DNA of 64,000 nucleotides from Venturia oleaginea (lineage: Eukaryota; Ascomycota; Dothideomycetes; Venturiales; Venturiaceae): assembly GCA_013176395.1 (NCBI GenBank), contig JABMLP010000013.1, positions 496,001 through 560,000 on the forward strand. The letters run 5' to 3'. This document shows positions 22,305-32,627 of this stretch, in pieces (the stretch's first letter is position 1; every line of letters starts with the position of its first letter). The notes beneath the pieces are model-generated. The model did not search any database. It saw only the letters and a program-made list of their open reading frames with translations, and was not told where the DNA came from. Position numbers and translations under genes: made by a program.

Positions 22305-23020
22305 ATAGCTTCAAATCACAGATTGCAAGATGACAACTTCTCTCAGACGTGACTTCCTGGCTAAACTGAGGCGGTGAGTGTGCGGAGCTAATCATTGGAT
22401 CCTGCTAAACGACCTGAGTTCTTTCCGCATCGTCAACTTGAGCCTTCTTTACCTAACGACACCCGCATCAAAACCCCGCCCACGTTCCAATCTGGCTCTT
22501 GCACGCAGCTCCGCTAATCTTTGATCGAAATCGATGGTTTTCTGGGGTGATTTCACAGAACAGATGGCCAGGAATTGTGTACGGTCTTTCTCGACTTGGG
22601 GGACCGTACCCTAACGAGAGTTGTCGAGGCGGACGTGGGTATGAGCTGTCGGACCATCATACCTTCCACTGCTGCGTGGTGTGTGAGCTCCTCCCTCATA
22701 CGGTCATGACGTTGGTGCTTACCTGCAAAGGATGGCTACTGCCCGACTTCGTCACAACGCCAACAAGAAACGCAGCAAGGACATGATCACTGAGTCCTCT
22801 GAGTCTACAACAGAAGGAGCGTCCAGACACAATCTCTTGGGTATATGAGGCTGTCTCTGCCCTCGCTCCAACGAACTCTTCTAATCCCACAGATCGACTA
22901 CCAGAACCAACTTTCACCACATCTTTTACCCACATCAGCTTTACTTGTCCATATTCTCAGCCTCTTCTCCGACCAATCTACCTCTTTCAAGACTCTCTTT
23001 CAACGTCCAACACAGCAATC
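22305..23020. other. Intergenic, promoter of GPI-protein gene
   Basis: No gene seen. It ends in a CT-rich leader (22940-23015) before the signal-peptide gene at 23021. Confidence 0.4.
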
Positions 23021-23935
23021 ATGAAGTACTGCGCATATTTCTCACTTGTCCTCGCCACTTCCGTCCTTGCCGACCCGGTGCACAACATGGCCAGGTTGAA
23101 GTCCATCATGAGCCGCGACGCTGCACAATCCACGGTCATTACGTTGCCAAAGACCGTCACAGACTTCGTCACACAGTCTGTCACCACAAGCGTTACGCAG
23201 AGTCGCCCCACAACCGTTACGGCTCAGTCTAGCAGTACGATCACGGTTACTCGTCCCCAGTTTGTTCAAGTCAGCGAACGACCTCAGTCCACGGTCATTC
23301 TGTCGCCAGAGACCACCACAGAACTTCTCCCCACGACCGTTACGCAGACTCAGTCCGAAACCGTCCCTATCCCCACGACCCTTACGCAGACTCAGTCCGT
23401 CCCTATCCCCACGACCGAGACCATGACAGACCTTCTCCCTATCCCCGTTTCCGAAAATACGATCACGGTTACTCGTCCCTCTGAGTCCACGGTCTTTCCG
23501 TTGCCTGCGCTGCCGGACGCCGATTGCAGCAAATGTTGGACCACGTACCGTAAATGCATGGATGTATGTCGACCCTACGAAGCCTCACGGAGATTGCATC
23601 TGACTTCTTTTAGTTATTTTCCAACGAGGTGGATATCTACCTCGAAACTGACAAGGAAAATAAAAGAATGTGCAACCTACTCGTTGCGCATAATCCCACC
23701 AAGGCAAGTTTAGACTCTGCAGGTCATGTTCGAATCTGCTAATTGGTTCCTCTAGTGCGGTACAGAATGCGGATGGACGGCCGAAGTCCAGAAGGACTTA
23801 GATGAGGAAAGGGAGGAAGAGAAGGACTTAATCAAGGAAGCTGTACGCGAGGTCATAGGATCAGCCTCCAGCATGCACATCTCACTGCCCCTCCTGCTGG
23901 TCCCATTCTCTGGTCTGGTCATGATGGCGATTTGA
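23021..23935 (+). CDS. Threonine-rich secreted protein, probably GPI-anchored
   Basis: Predicted cell-wall or surface protein. Exons 23021-23563, 23614-23703 and 23756-23935 give 270 aa in one frame. Intron 1 is GT-AG (gtatgt...tttag). Intron 2 appears to use a GC donor (AAG|gcaagt, acceptor ctctag), the known minority GC-AG class. Signal peptide MKYCAYFSLVLATSVLADP; a Thr/Ser/Val-rich region (about residues 35-165) with repeats of 'TVTQTQS', 'PTT' and 'TITVTRP'; then a cysteine cluster ('DCSKCWTTYRKCMD', 'RMCNLL', 'CGTECGW'), a charged helix rich in E and K, and a hydrophobic C-terminal tail ('SLPLLLVPFSGLVMMAI') after small residues, as in GPI-anchor signals. Without the introns the frame ends at 23713 and lacks the tail. 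Function unknown. Confidence 0.7.
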
Positions 23936-24902
23936 GTTGGCACCTGGGTTGAGCGGAAGTCTTCTACACACCTTTTACCTTTTGCCCACGTTGGACTTGG
24001 ATTGGAATTGGAGGAGACCTGGGACACAATCGGTGGACTACTTGTAAAGCTTGATACCTACGCATCTCTCATCTCTGCACACCTAGACATGGCAGCTCAA
24101 CTCTCTTGATCAATTTATTACCTTTCACCTGATCACTTGTCTCATTCTGAAGGTTGTATCGTTGCTTTGTTGACTCACTCTCCTGCTTGGTGGATCTATG
24201 CAAACAAACGTCTGCTCGAAATTCACAGATGGGAAGGCAAGAGAGTTGCTGAACATAGGCTGGCGAGTACCAACAAATTGGACACGAGAACAATGAGCGG
24301 CAGCTTTTATCTGTCCACCATTCGAAGATCTGCTCGCATGCTTGTCTTGAGATCTGAACAATTGAGGGTTTCCTGTGCACCCTGTAAACGAAGGAGAGGT
24401 CTTCTGTCCATATCATGATCATGCCGATGTAACTCGGGTTTGATCTCAGCAACTTTCTGACAGTATTTCGGATGGAACTGCCAGACAGTTGTCAATGTCG
24501 GCCGTGAGATGCCAGTGACGAGGTAACTCAGTTTGCAGATCTCTCTGGAACCACCAAAGTCACTCATACTCATTCCGATCTGGCCGTGGACTGACTAAGA
24601 GTCTGCTGAGTAAAGCGCATGGAAGTGAGGGCAAGTGCCATGGCGATGCTGCTTGTGAGCAAAACAGAACTTGCATCGCATGTCTGAACTTATGCGACTC
24701 ATTCCTTCCTCGATTGACGTCCCTGACTAGCACATGGTATATCAATGATCTGGACTCTGTGAGTTCAAGACCAATTCTCTGTATCTATTGAAGACCTCTT
24801 CATCGACGACCTGATATTGCTCCTCCTACTCACAAGACCAAATTGAAAAACGACCCTCTCTCTTACCCGTTTCTTTCTGCCGGCTCCTAAGATCCGGGGA
24901 AC
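23936..24902. other. Intergenic, no gene seen
   Basis: Only short overlapping frames on both strands, without motifs. Upstream region of the small secreted protein relic. Confidence 0.35.
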
Positions 24903-25043
24903 ATGCAGCTCCTCGCGTTGAGTCTCTTGCTCCTTGTCACTTTTGCCCTCACCGTTGGAGTTTTTGAAGATGTTGAGGAGATGGTCGGTCTACTTTTGAA
25001 CCCGTGCATTTACTGCCATTTTCTGTATAAGGATTGTCTTAGC
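24903..25043 (+). pseudogene. First exon of a small secreted Cys protein; truncated tandem copy
   Basis: A signal peptide (MQLLALSLLLLVTFALTVGV) followed by 'NPCIYCHFLYKDCLS' ends at a GTGAGT donor (25044). The last 15 residues match exon 1 of the complete gene 256 bp downstream ('NPCIYCAYLYRDCLS'), and the exon ends at the same codon. No equivalent of the downstream exons is visible before 25300. It is most likely a truncated tandem duplicate, but a diverged second exon could have been missed. Confidence 0.5.
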
Positions 25044-25299
25044 GTGAGTTTCTGTCTTTTCTTAGTTGTCGCTTACTTCATTTCGGGGTTTGGGGTTTGT
25101 TGGCTTTTGTTCACTTACTTCGACCGAGTAACGACTCTTTTCACGACCATGAGTTCACGTCTTCCAGCTCTCTTGGCCAGCTATCAGCCTTCAACTCACG
25201 TCACCGCCTGAGCATCACAATTTGAACCTCGTCTCCTCAGTTCACTTCACCTCACCGTCTCAACTCTCTACCTAATCCACACACCATCTTCCCGACAAG

Positions 25300-25869
25300 A
25301 TGAAGTCGCTCACCTCCTTCACGATCATCTTACTGACTTTCGTCCTCACCTTCACTCTCACCGTCGTCCACGCCAATAACGAAGTCGTCGGCCCACCGCC
25401 AAATCCATGCATCTACTGCGCCTACCTCTACCGAGATTGCCTCTCTGTACGACCTCTCCTATCTCCACCTTCACCTTCACCTCATCGCAAAGATTATTCA
25501 CTAACGAGAATTGGGTGAACAGAAATGCCGACCGAAACCTCCGGATGGATGGAAGGACTGTAAGGCTTATTGCAAATATAGGCGTTGCGCTGGACAGCCT
25601 AAGGTGAGCTCACTGTTCTCTTTGTCGATGATGGGAAGTGGGTGAAGTGGAGCTAATTGTGTTGGCAGTGGTGTAGAGAGGATTGTGGATGGGAGGAGTG
25701 TACGAGGGGCGGACGGATTGCTGATGGGGTTCTTGTTGATGAAGTTCTGACCGACGAGGTTCTTGTCGACGAGGTTCATGCCGACGAGGTTCCTGTCGTT
25801 AGTAGTCTTGTTGATGGGGTTCTTCTGGATGGTGATCATGTTGATGGATTGGGTGCGGGTCCGCCGTGA
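25300..25869 (+). CDS. Small secreted cysteine-rich protein with acidic repeat tail
   Basis: Candidate secreted effector-type protein; function unknown. Exons 25300-25446, 25523-25603 and 25669-25869 give 142 aa (introns 76 and 65 nt, GT-AG, in frame). The signal peptide 'MKSLTSFTIILLTFVLTFTL' is followed by a cysteine-rich core (C at about 37, 40, 47, then 'KCRPKPPDGWKDCKAYCKYRRC' spaced cysteines, then 'WCREDCGWEEC'). The C-terminal third is a repeat-like acidic run built on V-L-(V/T)-D-E-V units ('GVLVDEVLTDEVLVDEV') and ends 'GAGPP'. The matching DNA (25730-25850) is an imperfect GACGAGGTTCTT-type repeat, so the tail probably grew by repeat expansion. A truncated paralogue lies just upstream. 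Confidence 0.65.
25730..25850 (+). repeat. Imperfect 12-15 bp coding repeat in secreted-protein tail
   Basis: Repeats of the form gt-t-ctt-gt(t/c)-ga(t/c)-ga(g/a) within exon 3, in frame, encoding V-L-V-D-E units. The later units are diverged ('VDGVLLDGDHVDG'). Confidence 0.55.
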
Positions 25870-26104
25870 GCACACACCGGGCATGTACGATGCCCTGGGA
25901 CGAGGACGCCTTAAGGTGACCCGGGGAAATTGCAACAACTCGACGATGATGATGGAGCGGGAAGAAATTGATGGACCGGCTGAGCGGTGACCTGGGTGGA
26001 TGACTAGGAGATTAGGGGAGGCATTGATACTATACACCAATTTCATTCATCATGCATCAAGAATTACTTTTCTCCATTTCAACCTCACGTTCGCTGACTT
26101 CGCC

Positions 26105-27629
26105 CTAAGCGTCACCAGCAGCCTTGACAGCATGACCAGCCTCCAGCCCAAGTTTCATCGCCTCATCCCTCACCAAGGAAGGCAACAACTTCTCAACAGG
26201 CTCACCCTTTGGTGTCCATCCGAACAACTTGTTAGCTCGAATAGCGCGACCTCTGGAGTTGTAGCCCCATTTAGGACCACCATGTGGAGTGATCTCGTTG
26301 GCCTTTTCAATGTCGATGGAGCGGACTTCGGCAGAGTCAATGAAACCTTGCTTGTGGACTTCTGCGGCGATCTTTTTCGCCATGTCGGCCCAGACGTATT
26401 CACCGTTTTCGGCGAAGTAGTAGCTGATTATGGAGGTTAGTGGACTTGTTGTGACGGCGGGGAATTACTCTTACCCTTCAGCGCCCCAGGTGGCCTTTCC
26501 GCCACCCTGTGCTGCCGCCTCGACGAGATGGAGGTACAATTGGCTGAGATCGTGAACATGAATGTAAGTCCATTTGTTCTGTCCTTCGCCAACCATGAAG
26601 CCGAACTTGTGCTCCATCATCCCCTTGGCCATCTGCATGTGTTAGACGTTTCATCGAGTGGTGAAGGCGCGTAACTCACAAAATACCACTGGTCAGAGTA
26701 AGTGTTTCCCGGGCCACGGCCCGCACCATATATGGTGGGTGGGCAAACAATTGCAGTCTTGACGTTGCCTCCAGCAGCGAGGACGATCTTGTCGACATTC
26801 CTGTGCCAGGCTTGGTCGGGAAGAGAGGTCACCTCGGATACATTGTCCCAATCATCGTAGACTTTGGTGGATGGTGTTCCAAAGGAGTTGCGAGCTACAT
26901 CGGCGTATGTCAGGATGCCAGTTCCAGATGTGTGGATGAGGAAGCCAGGTGCTGAACGAGACGAGAGTCCGTTGACTATGGCCTTGGCGGAAGCTTCATG
27001 GTCGCAGTTTGCCCAATCTAGATCAAGGTTAGCTTGATATTGGGAAGGCATTTGGGAAAGAAGCTGTGTCAGAAGCTTGTTTAATGGCCGTCATGGAGGA
27101 CCCAGTAAGTGGCCTCATAAGATTGGGAATCTGGTGTTTACGAGGGCCTCGAAGGTCTAGGGTTGCTCGCAAATCCGTTGAGCACCACACGTGGCAGACA
27201 TGTGGGAAAGCGAGACGCTACTCACGACAAACAATATCGGCCTTGCTGGACTCATCTGCGATCAGCTCAACAGAATCTAGATCGCCATAAACCCTAAAAA
27301 AGCATGAACGGTGGAGAAATGATGATGGCAAGGTGTAATTTACATACAATCGAGCTTTCGGGTATTGCTTCGCGACCAGTGCCTTGTTGTTGATTCAGTC
27401 ACGAGTGCGACCCGAATGTTAGGGATTCTCGTTCTTACTCACTCCTTTATCTGAATTGCGGACCAGCAAAGTCATGTCCATGCTGTACTCGGGGTGAGCC
27501 TGAGCAATTGCGTATAAGGCATCTCCGCCAATGTAGCCTGTGGCGCCAGTTCTAGTTGTGCCGTTGTGTCAGCGTTGAGGCCCATGACATCAAGTATCCG
27601 AGGCAGTCGTACGCAAAGATCTTGGTCAT
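26105..27629 (-). CDS. Extended SDR (NAD-dependent epimerase/dehydratase-like)
   Basis: Atypical/extended short-chain dehydrogenase of the NAD(P)-binding epimerase type. Exons: 27629-27613, 27551-27443, 27382-27348, 27293-27226, 27017-26680, 26632-26475 and 26423-26105; the joins keep one frame of 347 aa. Introns are 44-65 nt except the fourth (208 nt). The N-terminal nucleotide motif 'KIFATGATGYIGGDAL' is rebuilt across intron 1; 'VYGDLDSVELI' and 'FLIHTSGTGIL' follow, then 'VCPPTIYGAGRGPG' and a substrate domain with 'WTYIHVHDLSQLYLHLVEAA'. The canonical YxxxK pair is not obvious, so catalytic activity is uncertain; related fungal proteins are often annotated as nucleoside-diphosphate-sugar epimerases or NmrA-like. 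The start exon is very short (17 nt) but gives the glycine motif. Confidence 0.78.
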
Positions 27630-28934
27630 GGTGTAGTATTTGAGAAGTCAGTGTTTGATAACGGCGGCCTGTTCGTCTGTTGGTTGAATGGGTGGGATAC
27701 CTTACGCGCCTTACGTCACCATGGCCCTCTGGTCGCCAGCGTGTTGCGCAGACTGAAGCACACAGAGCTAGAACTAGCCAGAATAGCTCCTGCGCTGAAG
27801 CACCACCACCAACAACAACAACAACTGCATCTCCATCACGAATCACGATCCCATCCAAAAGCCTCCCAAGACCATCCCTTCCCATCAACCTGAAGGCGCC
27901 ATCGGCCCGAATTCCACTGCCAGGACTCGGCCTACATGTAACGTGTAAGTTCGAAGGCGGATCCAGAGCGATGAGGCGGTGCCAGCAATTCGGGCCATGT
28001 CTGTACCCGTGGATCCTCTACACAACCTCTTCCCCACAAACATCTGAGAGCACTATCAACACTTTAAAACTTCATCACCTGTCGATCCAAATTAGGCTGT
28101 AAGCCATCTTTTATCTGACCCCAGCTAGCATCTTATCACTTCTCGAAGCTGCACCAGTTCGGAGCCTCTTGGCTCCATTTTCTGCTTCATCGTTGATAGA
28201 CACAAAGACAGGTTTCGCCTGCCGGACATGTCATGTGCTCGAGTCCACGAGGCATACAGGATCGACTGCGGCTCTGTGCCTATAAAACATGAAGGGAACA
28301 TATTCACCACCAGTCATGGTGCTGCCATATAGAAATACTCTATCAAAAATGGTGGCGGCTGTCGCATAGTAGTCTCCAGATTTCTGTTCTTTTGCAGCCG
28401 TGCCAGACATCGGTTGACCCTGTTCTAGCGAGCTTCTTGGAGGCCTGAGATGCTCATCCCCGTCGTTCCTAATCTGCTTCCCGTTTCAGGTTTTCAAGGT
28501 CATAGCGCAATCGCCGCGCCACTGCCTCACATCACCAACATGAACATGCCCTACTAGATTGGACTGCGATCATCTTGAAACTGCATATGCAGACGCTCTT
28601 AAGTAACCCACCTCGCTCATGCCATCCACTGGTGCAAGTATGTTTACCGCGGGATCCTGGAAAGGAAGTAGATTGAACACCCTGGCGTGCCTATTTCTTA
28701 CATCTTCGATATAAGATATCATAAACGCCATCTGGGGATGACACCCGACAGCATTGTTTCGGTCGTTGACTTCGGTTACTCTCTTTTCTTCTCGTACGTG
28801 GCATAGCACACGCGACCGATCTTTGTACTTTTCCTTTGTATCTGCTTAAAGACAAACCCGCGGCCGGTTCCTCGTCTGTCTTTGTTCCCTTGATCATCTG
28901 AACTGTAAACCACCCGACGGTCACTAAATCAACG
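27630..28934. other. Intergenic between SDR and RTA1-like genes
   Basis: The two genes are divergent. Short frames only; the CAACAA repeat (27808-27825) is low complexity. No RNA gene recognised. Confidence 0.35.
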
Positions 28935-30622
28935 ATGGCTGCACAAGCACCCCCCGCGGCGGGCACATCGCCACCAACTCAACCTCCTGCTGGACCTCCT
29001 GCTGGGACGCCTGCTGGAAAACCTACTGCTGCCCCCGCAGGACCACAGACTGGGGGACAACCAGGTATGTATATGGCCAGGACAGCAACCTTGCTGAAGA
29101 GACGCTCAAATGCTGCGACGAAGGAGCTATGGCAAGCAATTGAGAGAATTGAGGCAATCGCCTCTTCGTCGTCATCAAGGATGATTATCTAACGGAGTGC
29201 TCTCTCTGGGTTCCACTGATCACTTGCTAACACCGCCACAGCACCGGCTGCTGGCTCACCCGTAGCAAGTCCCGGACAAGCACCACCACCATCAGGAGCG
29301 GCGGCGGGTGGGCATTCTGGAGCTGCTGGAGCATCTGGTGGACCAGGAGCGGCAGCGGGAGGGCACTCTGGAGCTACCGGAGCTGCTCCAGACAGAAATC
29401 CGGCCCACCACAAGTATGTGACACGAAACATTGAACGTAACGAAAACACTCTGACCTGAAGCAGTCCCTATGCCGCATTCGGGGGGGCCTCATTCTCCAT
29501 GGCTGCCACCGCCGCAGTGATGTACTTCCTAACCTTCTTCGCTCACTCGTTCCAAATGTGGAAACACAAGACCTGGTACATGAACCTTGTCCCACAGGGT
29601 GCGCTTTTGGCCGCCATCGGCCAAGCTGCAAGACTGCACTCGATCATAACTGTGAAAGAGACAGGCTCTACTGGTCCATATATTATTTCTATGATGATGA
29701 GTATGATTGCACCATCAATGATCATATTTGGGAATATTTTTACCTTTACCAGGATCATGTGGTGGGGTGAGTTGTGCACTTATACTGCGACCTAATATTA
29801 CACGATGCTGATTTACCCAGTAACACCAAATGACAAGCGCAATGCTTCCACACTTATGGGGCCACCAAGACAAATGTCAATGTTCTGGGGTTTCTCAGTA
29901 ATGATTCCCGACATGGTCAAAATGGTCGGCCAACGAGCAATTCATCCAGAAAATCCAATGGATCCAACCGCCCTTCGCATACAGACAGTCGGACAACAAG
30001 TTCAGTTCGTTGTGCTCCTTGGGTTTTTCGTCATGGCCCTTCGTTTCATGCTAATTAGCAAGAAGTGGCTGGTCCACGGTGAATGTGAGGAAAAGCACTG
30101 GAGAACTCTGGGTTGGGTGACTGTCGCCATTGCCGGTCTCACGGCCGTAAGTCACTTCAAGGAGTGGATGAGCGTAAACGCTAATTCAGATACAGTTCCG
30201 AACACTGTTCGTTCAGGTTGCGTTCGATGCTCGATATGATCCTAAGTCCTATTATGCTACCCGTGAGTGGATGTACTGGATGACGCAGGAAGTCCCAGTG
30301 TTTGGTAAGAACTTCGTGCTGCAGGCTCTTTTCTCGCTAGACTAACTTCGTCCAGCTTCTTTAGCACTATGGAACATCTATTACCCTGGAACTTTCTTGC
30401 CTTACGACTTCTGTCGCTTCAAGTTCGATGTCAAGAAGATAGAAAAAGCTAAGATGGACAACGTATGGCCACTTCAGATCTCGAACCCAATTAGAAATCG
30501 GGATGAAGAGTACCCACCACGGCAAGATGATTTCGTACGTCACGATGATAAGGCATCGAGATCACCTTGTCCGAGGTCGCTTCTAATAAGGATCACAGAA
30601 GATGAACAATCGCTTCACGTGA
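28935..30622 (+). CDS. RTA1-like seven-helix membrane protein with low-complexity N-terminus
   Basis: Fungal RTA1-family (lipid-translocating exporter-like) integral membrane protein, a family linked to resistance to toxic lipids and drugs. Exons: 28935-29064, 29242-29413, 29465-29766, 29821-30146, 30196-30304, 30356-30534 and 30599-30622, giving 413 aa. If the last intron is not spliced, the frame ends at 30630. The first ~100 residues are almost all Pro, Ala and Gly ('PPAGPPAGTPAGKPTAAP', 'GAAAGGHSGAAGASGG'). The membrane part follows: 'SMAATAAVMYFLTFFAHSFQ', 'TGPYIISMMMSMIAPSMIIF', 'FVVLLGFFVMALRFMLI', 'FRTLFVQVAFD' and 'LALWNIYYPGTFLPY'. The 'FRTLFVQVAFD...EWMYWMTQE' pattern fits RTA1 helix 6. 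Substrate unknown. The long Pro/Ala/Gly leader is unusual for the family. Confidence 0.78.
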
Positions 30623-31485
30623 TAGATTGAGAGAATGATGCCCGGACATGTCACTCAATCTTCCCGTGCGAGGCGTACACTTTCTGGTTTGGCTTTCGAC
30701 AAGGTTCATTAAGGCATCTTTAATGTGGACTAGAATGCACGATTTTCTTCTAATTCACAGACGGAAATTGTACAACTCCATTGGTCTGGGGTAGAGCATG
30801 GAGTTGAAAGGACAATGTACACTCGCAGGCGCTATTGAGGAGGTTTAATCTGGCGGAACAGGCAAATCGCAATGGAATGACGAGATGTAGGATGGAGAGG
30901 CGCAGAATATGATTACAGTTTGTGTTACATCGTTGGTTGTATAGAAAGCATTTATCTCACTTCATCTTTCTTCGCATCATTCCTGAAGGTTCGCTGTTTC
31001 TCACCCATCAAGACTGGAAGGAGCGCTCTCATTCCATCTGATCTTTACTACTTTACTACTTGACCAAATAACACGTTTACATCGTGCTTCGAGCGACGAG
31101 CATAAACGTAAATGGTACTGACTTGTTTTTAAACGGCCAAGATAGCCAAGCAGACTCGTACTGATGATCAGGCACGTCGCTTCAGGTCGGTCTTTTTATT
31201 CTGTGGTGTCCTTCTCCGGATTCAATCCGAACCCTAACTCAAGGGTCCTGATCAACGCTTATCTTACACTTAGCCGCTCAGAAAACGAGGTTCGTCTTGC
31301 AGGTGTTTATCCTCGCTGTCTCTAAAAGTAGAATATTTACCCACCTACCCAACCCAACCAGTCGCTCGCCATTTCCCACTACCTTCGCTTCGAATTCCTT
31401 CTATACAAGTTTGTAAACTATGCTCACAGTGTATAGCGGATCCTAACAATCTGTTTCCTCCCTCCACCCATAAAGAATACACCTA
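30623..31485. other. Intergenic, no gene seen
   Basis: Only short frames. Nothing structured recognised. Confidence 0.35.
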
Positions 31486-31896
31486 CTAGAAACGAAACGG
31501 ACGATCATCCATCTTGACAGGGCCCCTCTTCCCCGAGGTACTTATTTCACCTGTGCAAATCAGATCAGGCCAGCATGGGTAGTCCTCACAAGCGTATCGC
31601 TCAGGGTCTGGGCCTAGGGGAAAGTCACAGGACCGTCGCCGGGGATGAATACTACTATGGAGGTATGATGCGAGTTTAGAATGGACGGGGATGGTCGTAC
31701 GGGATGTTTGCGATTGGCCGATTATGCGTGGTGGTGGTTTTGCGGACAGATTGAATACTCTATGTTTCGGCTCTGGTCGTCGGTTAGAGGGGAGGGTTCG
31801 AACTTCGAACGGTGTGAGGAACGGTGGGGGGAGTGGTGAAATGAATCGTTGCGCTTGCCCGTAGATGATCCGTGGAGTTATGTCTGAATTTCCCAT
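31486..31896 (-). CDS. Possible small hypothetical protein
   Basis: An open frame of 136 codons starting at ATG ('MGNSDITPRIIYGQ'), Pro/Arg/Ser-rich with four cysteines near the C-terminus ('CDFPLGPDPERYACEDYPC'). No domain, signal peptide or splice pattern recognised. It lies next to a transposon island and may be spurious. Confidence 0.25.
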   Translation of the reverse strand: MGNSDITPRIIYGQAQRFISPLPPPFLTPFEVRTLPSNRRPEPKHRVFNLSAKPPPRIIGQSQTSRTTIPVHSKLASYLHSSIHPRRRSCDFPLGPDPERYACEDYPCWPDLICTGEISTSGKRGPVKMDDRPFRF

Positions 31897-31976
31897 CTCT
31901 TTGCTATGGATTTTTTTGCGGGGTAGGGATGAGTCGGAAAATTAAGATGTAAGTTATATAGAGTACTAGTAACGTA

Positions 31977-32563
31977 CTATGGTATGAGGGAAAATAAACG
32001 TTAATTGGCACCCTGGTAGCCACCCTTGTGGTGGTCAATGCGGTAATCTAAATGAAGTTATTATTCTGCTTATTCAGCGTATTTTTGGTGTAAGTTATCA
32101 GTGTCGTTGACGTAAGTCAACGTCCTCTTCTGAAAGAAACCTTTTAGCACCACAATGTCCCTTTTTCTGCGGCGTAGGATGACCGTGTTCAATAGCCCAT
32201 TGGATCTGACGACTAGTAACCTCTTTGCCTTTCTTCTGCTGGAAAAAGTCTTGAATTTGCTTGTTTTGAAGCCTGCAAGATGGAGGGTAAGAACCTCATT
32301 CCGTTCATCTCGTGAAAGCTCCTTATGCCGCAGCCGCATTGTGACTCCAAAATCGTATGTATACAGCTTCAAAATGGCTTCAAAGATATCCTCAAAGGTA
32401 GCATCAAAGGTGACCTCAAAGTGGCTACGTCAACGACACTGATAACTTACACCAAGAATACGCTGAATAAGCAAAATAATAACTTCATTTAGATTACCGC
32501 ATTGATCACTGCAAGGATGGCTACCAGGGTGCCAATTAACGTTTATTTTCCCTCATACCATAG
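31977..32563 (-). mobile_element. Non-autonomous Tc1/mariner-like derivative with ~140-bp inverted repeats
   Basis: The left sequence beginning CTATGGTATGAGGG and the right sequence ending in its complement are inverted copies of each other for about 140 bp with few mismatches, an unusually long terminal repeat. TA flanks both sides (31975-31976 and 32564-32565). The interior has a minus-strand remnant of a transposase N-terminus: 'RLRHKELSRDERNEVLTLHLAGFKTSK', then by frame change 'IQDFFQQKKGKEV...TSRQIQWAIEHG', resembling a first helix-turn-helix domain. The catalytic core is absent, so it is a deletion derivative that would need an enzyme in trans. It is inserted in the left end repeat of pogo copy B. 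Confidence 0.7.
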
Positions 32564-32627
32564 TATTCCGACATCGAACTGGCACATCACCCAACCCACC
32601 AAAATCTCTTGGCACGACCAACTCATA

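Noticed and set aside
25300..25869. CRISPR-like or satellite array
   Set aside because: The repeats are in frame within an exon and are degenerate; CRISPR arrays are not expected in a fungal genome.
25567..26046. A 159-codon minus-strand frame over the secreted-protein gene
   Set aside because: It is the antisense shadow of the repeat-rich exon 3 (poly-Asn/Leu runs mirror the VLVDEV repeat).
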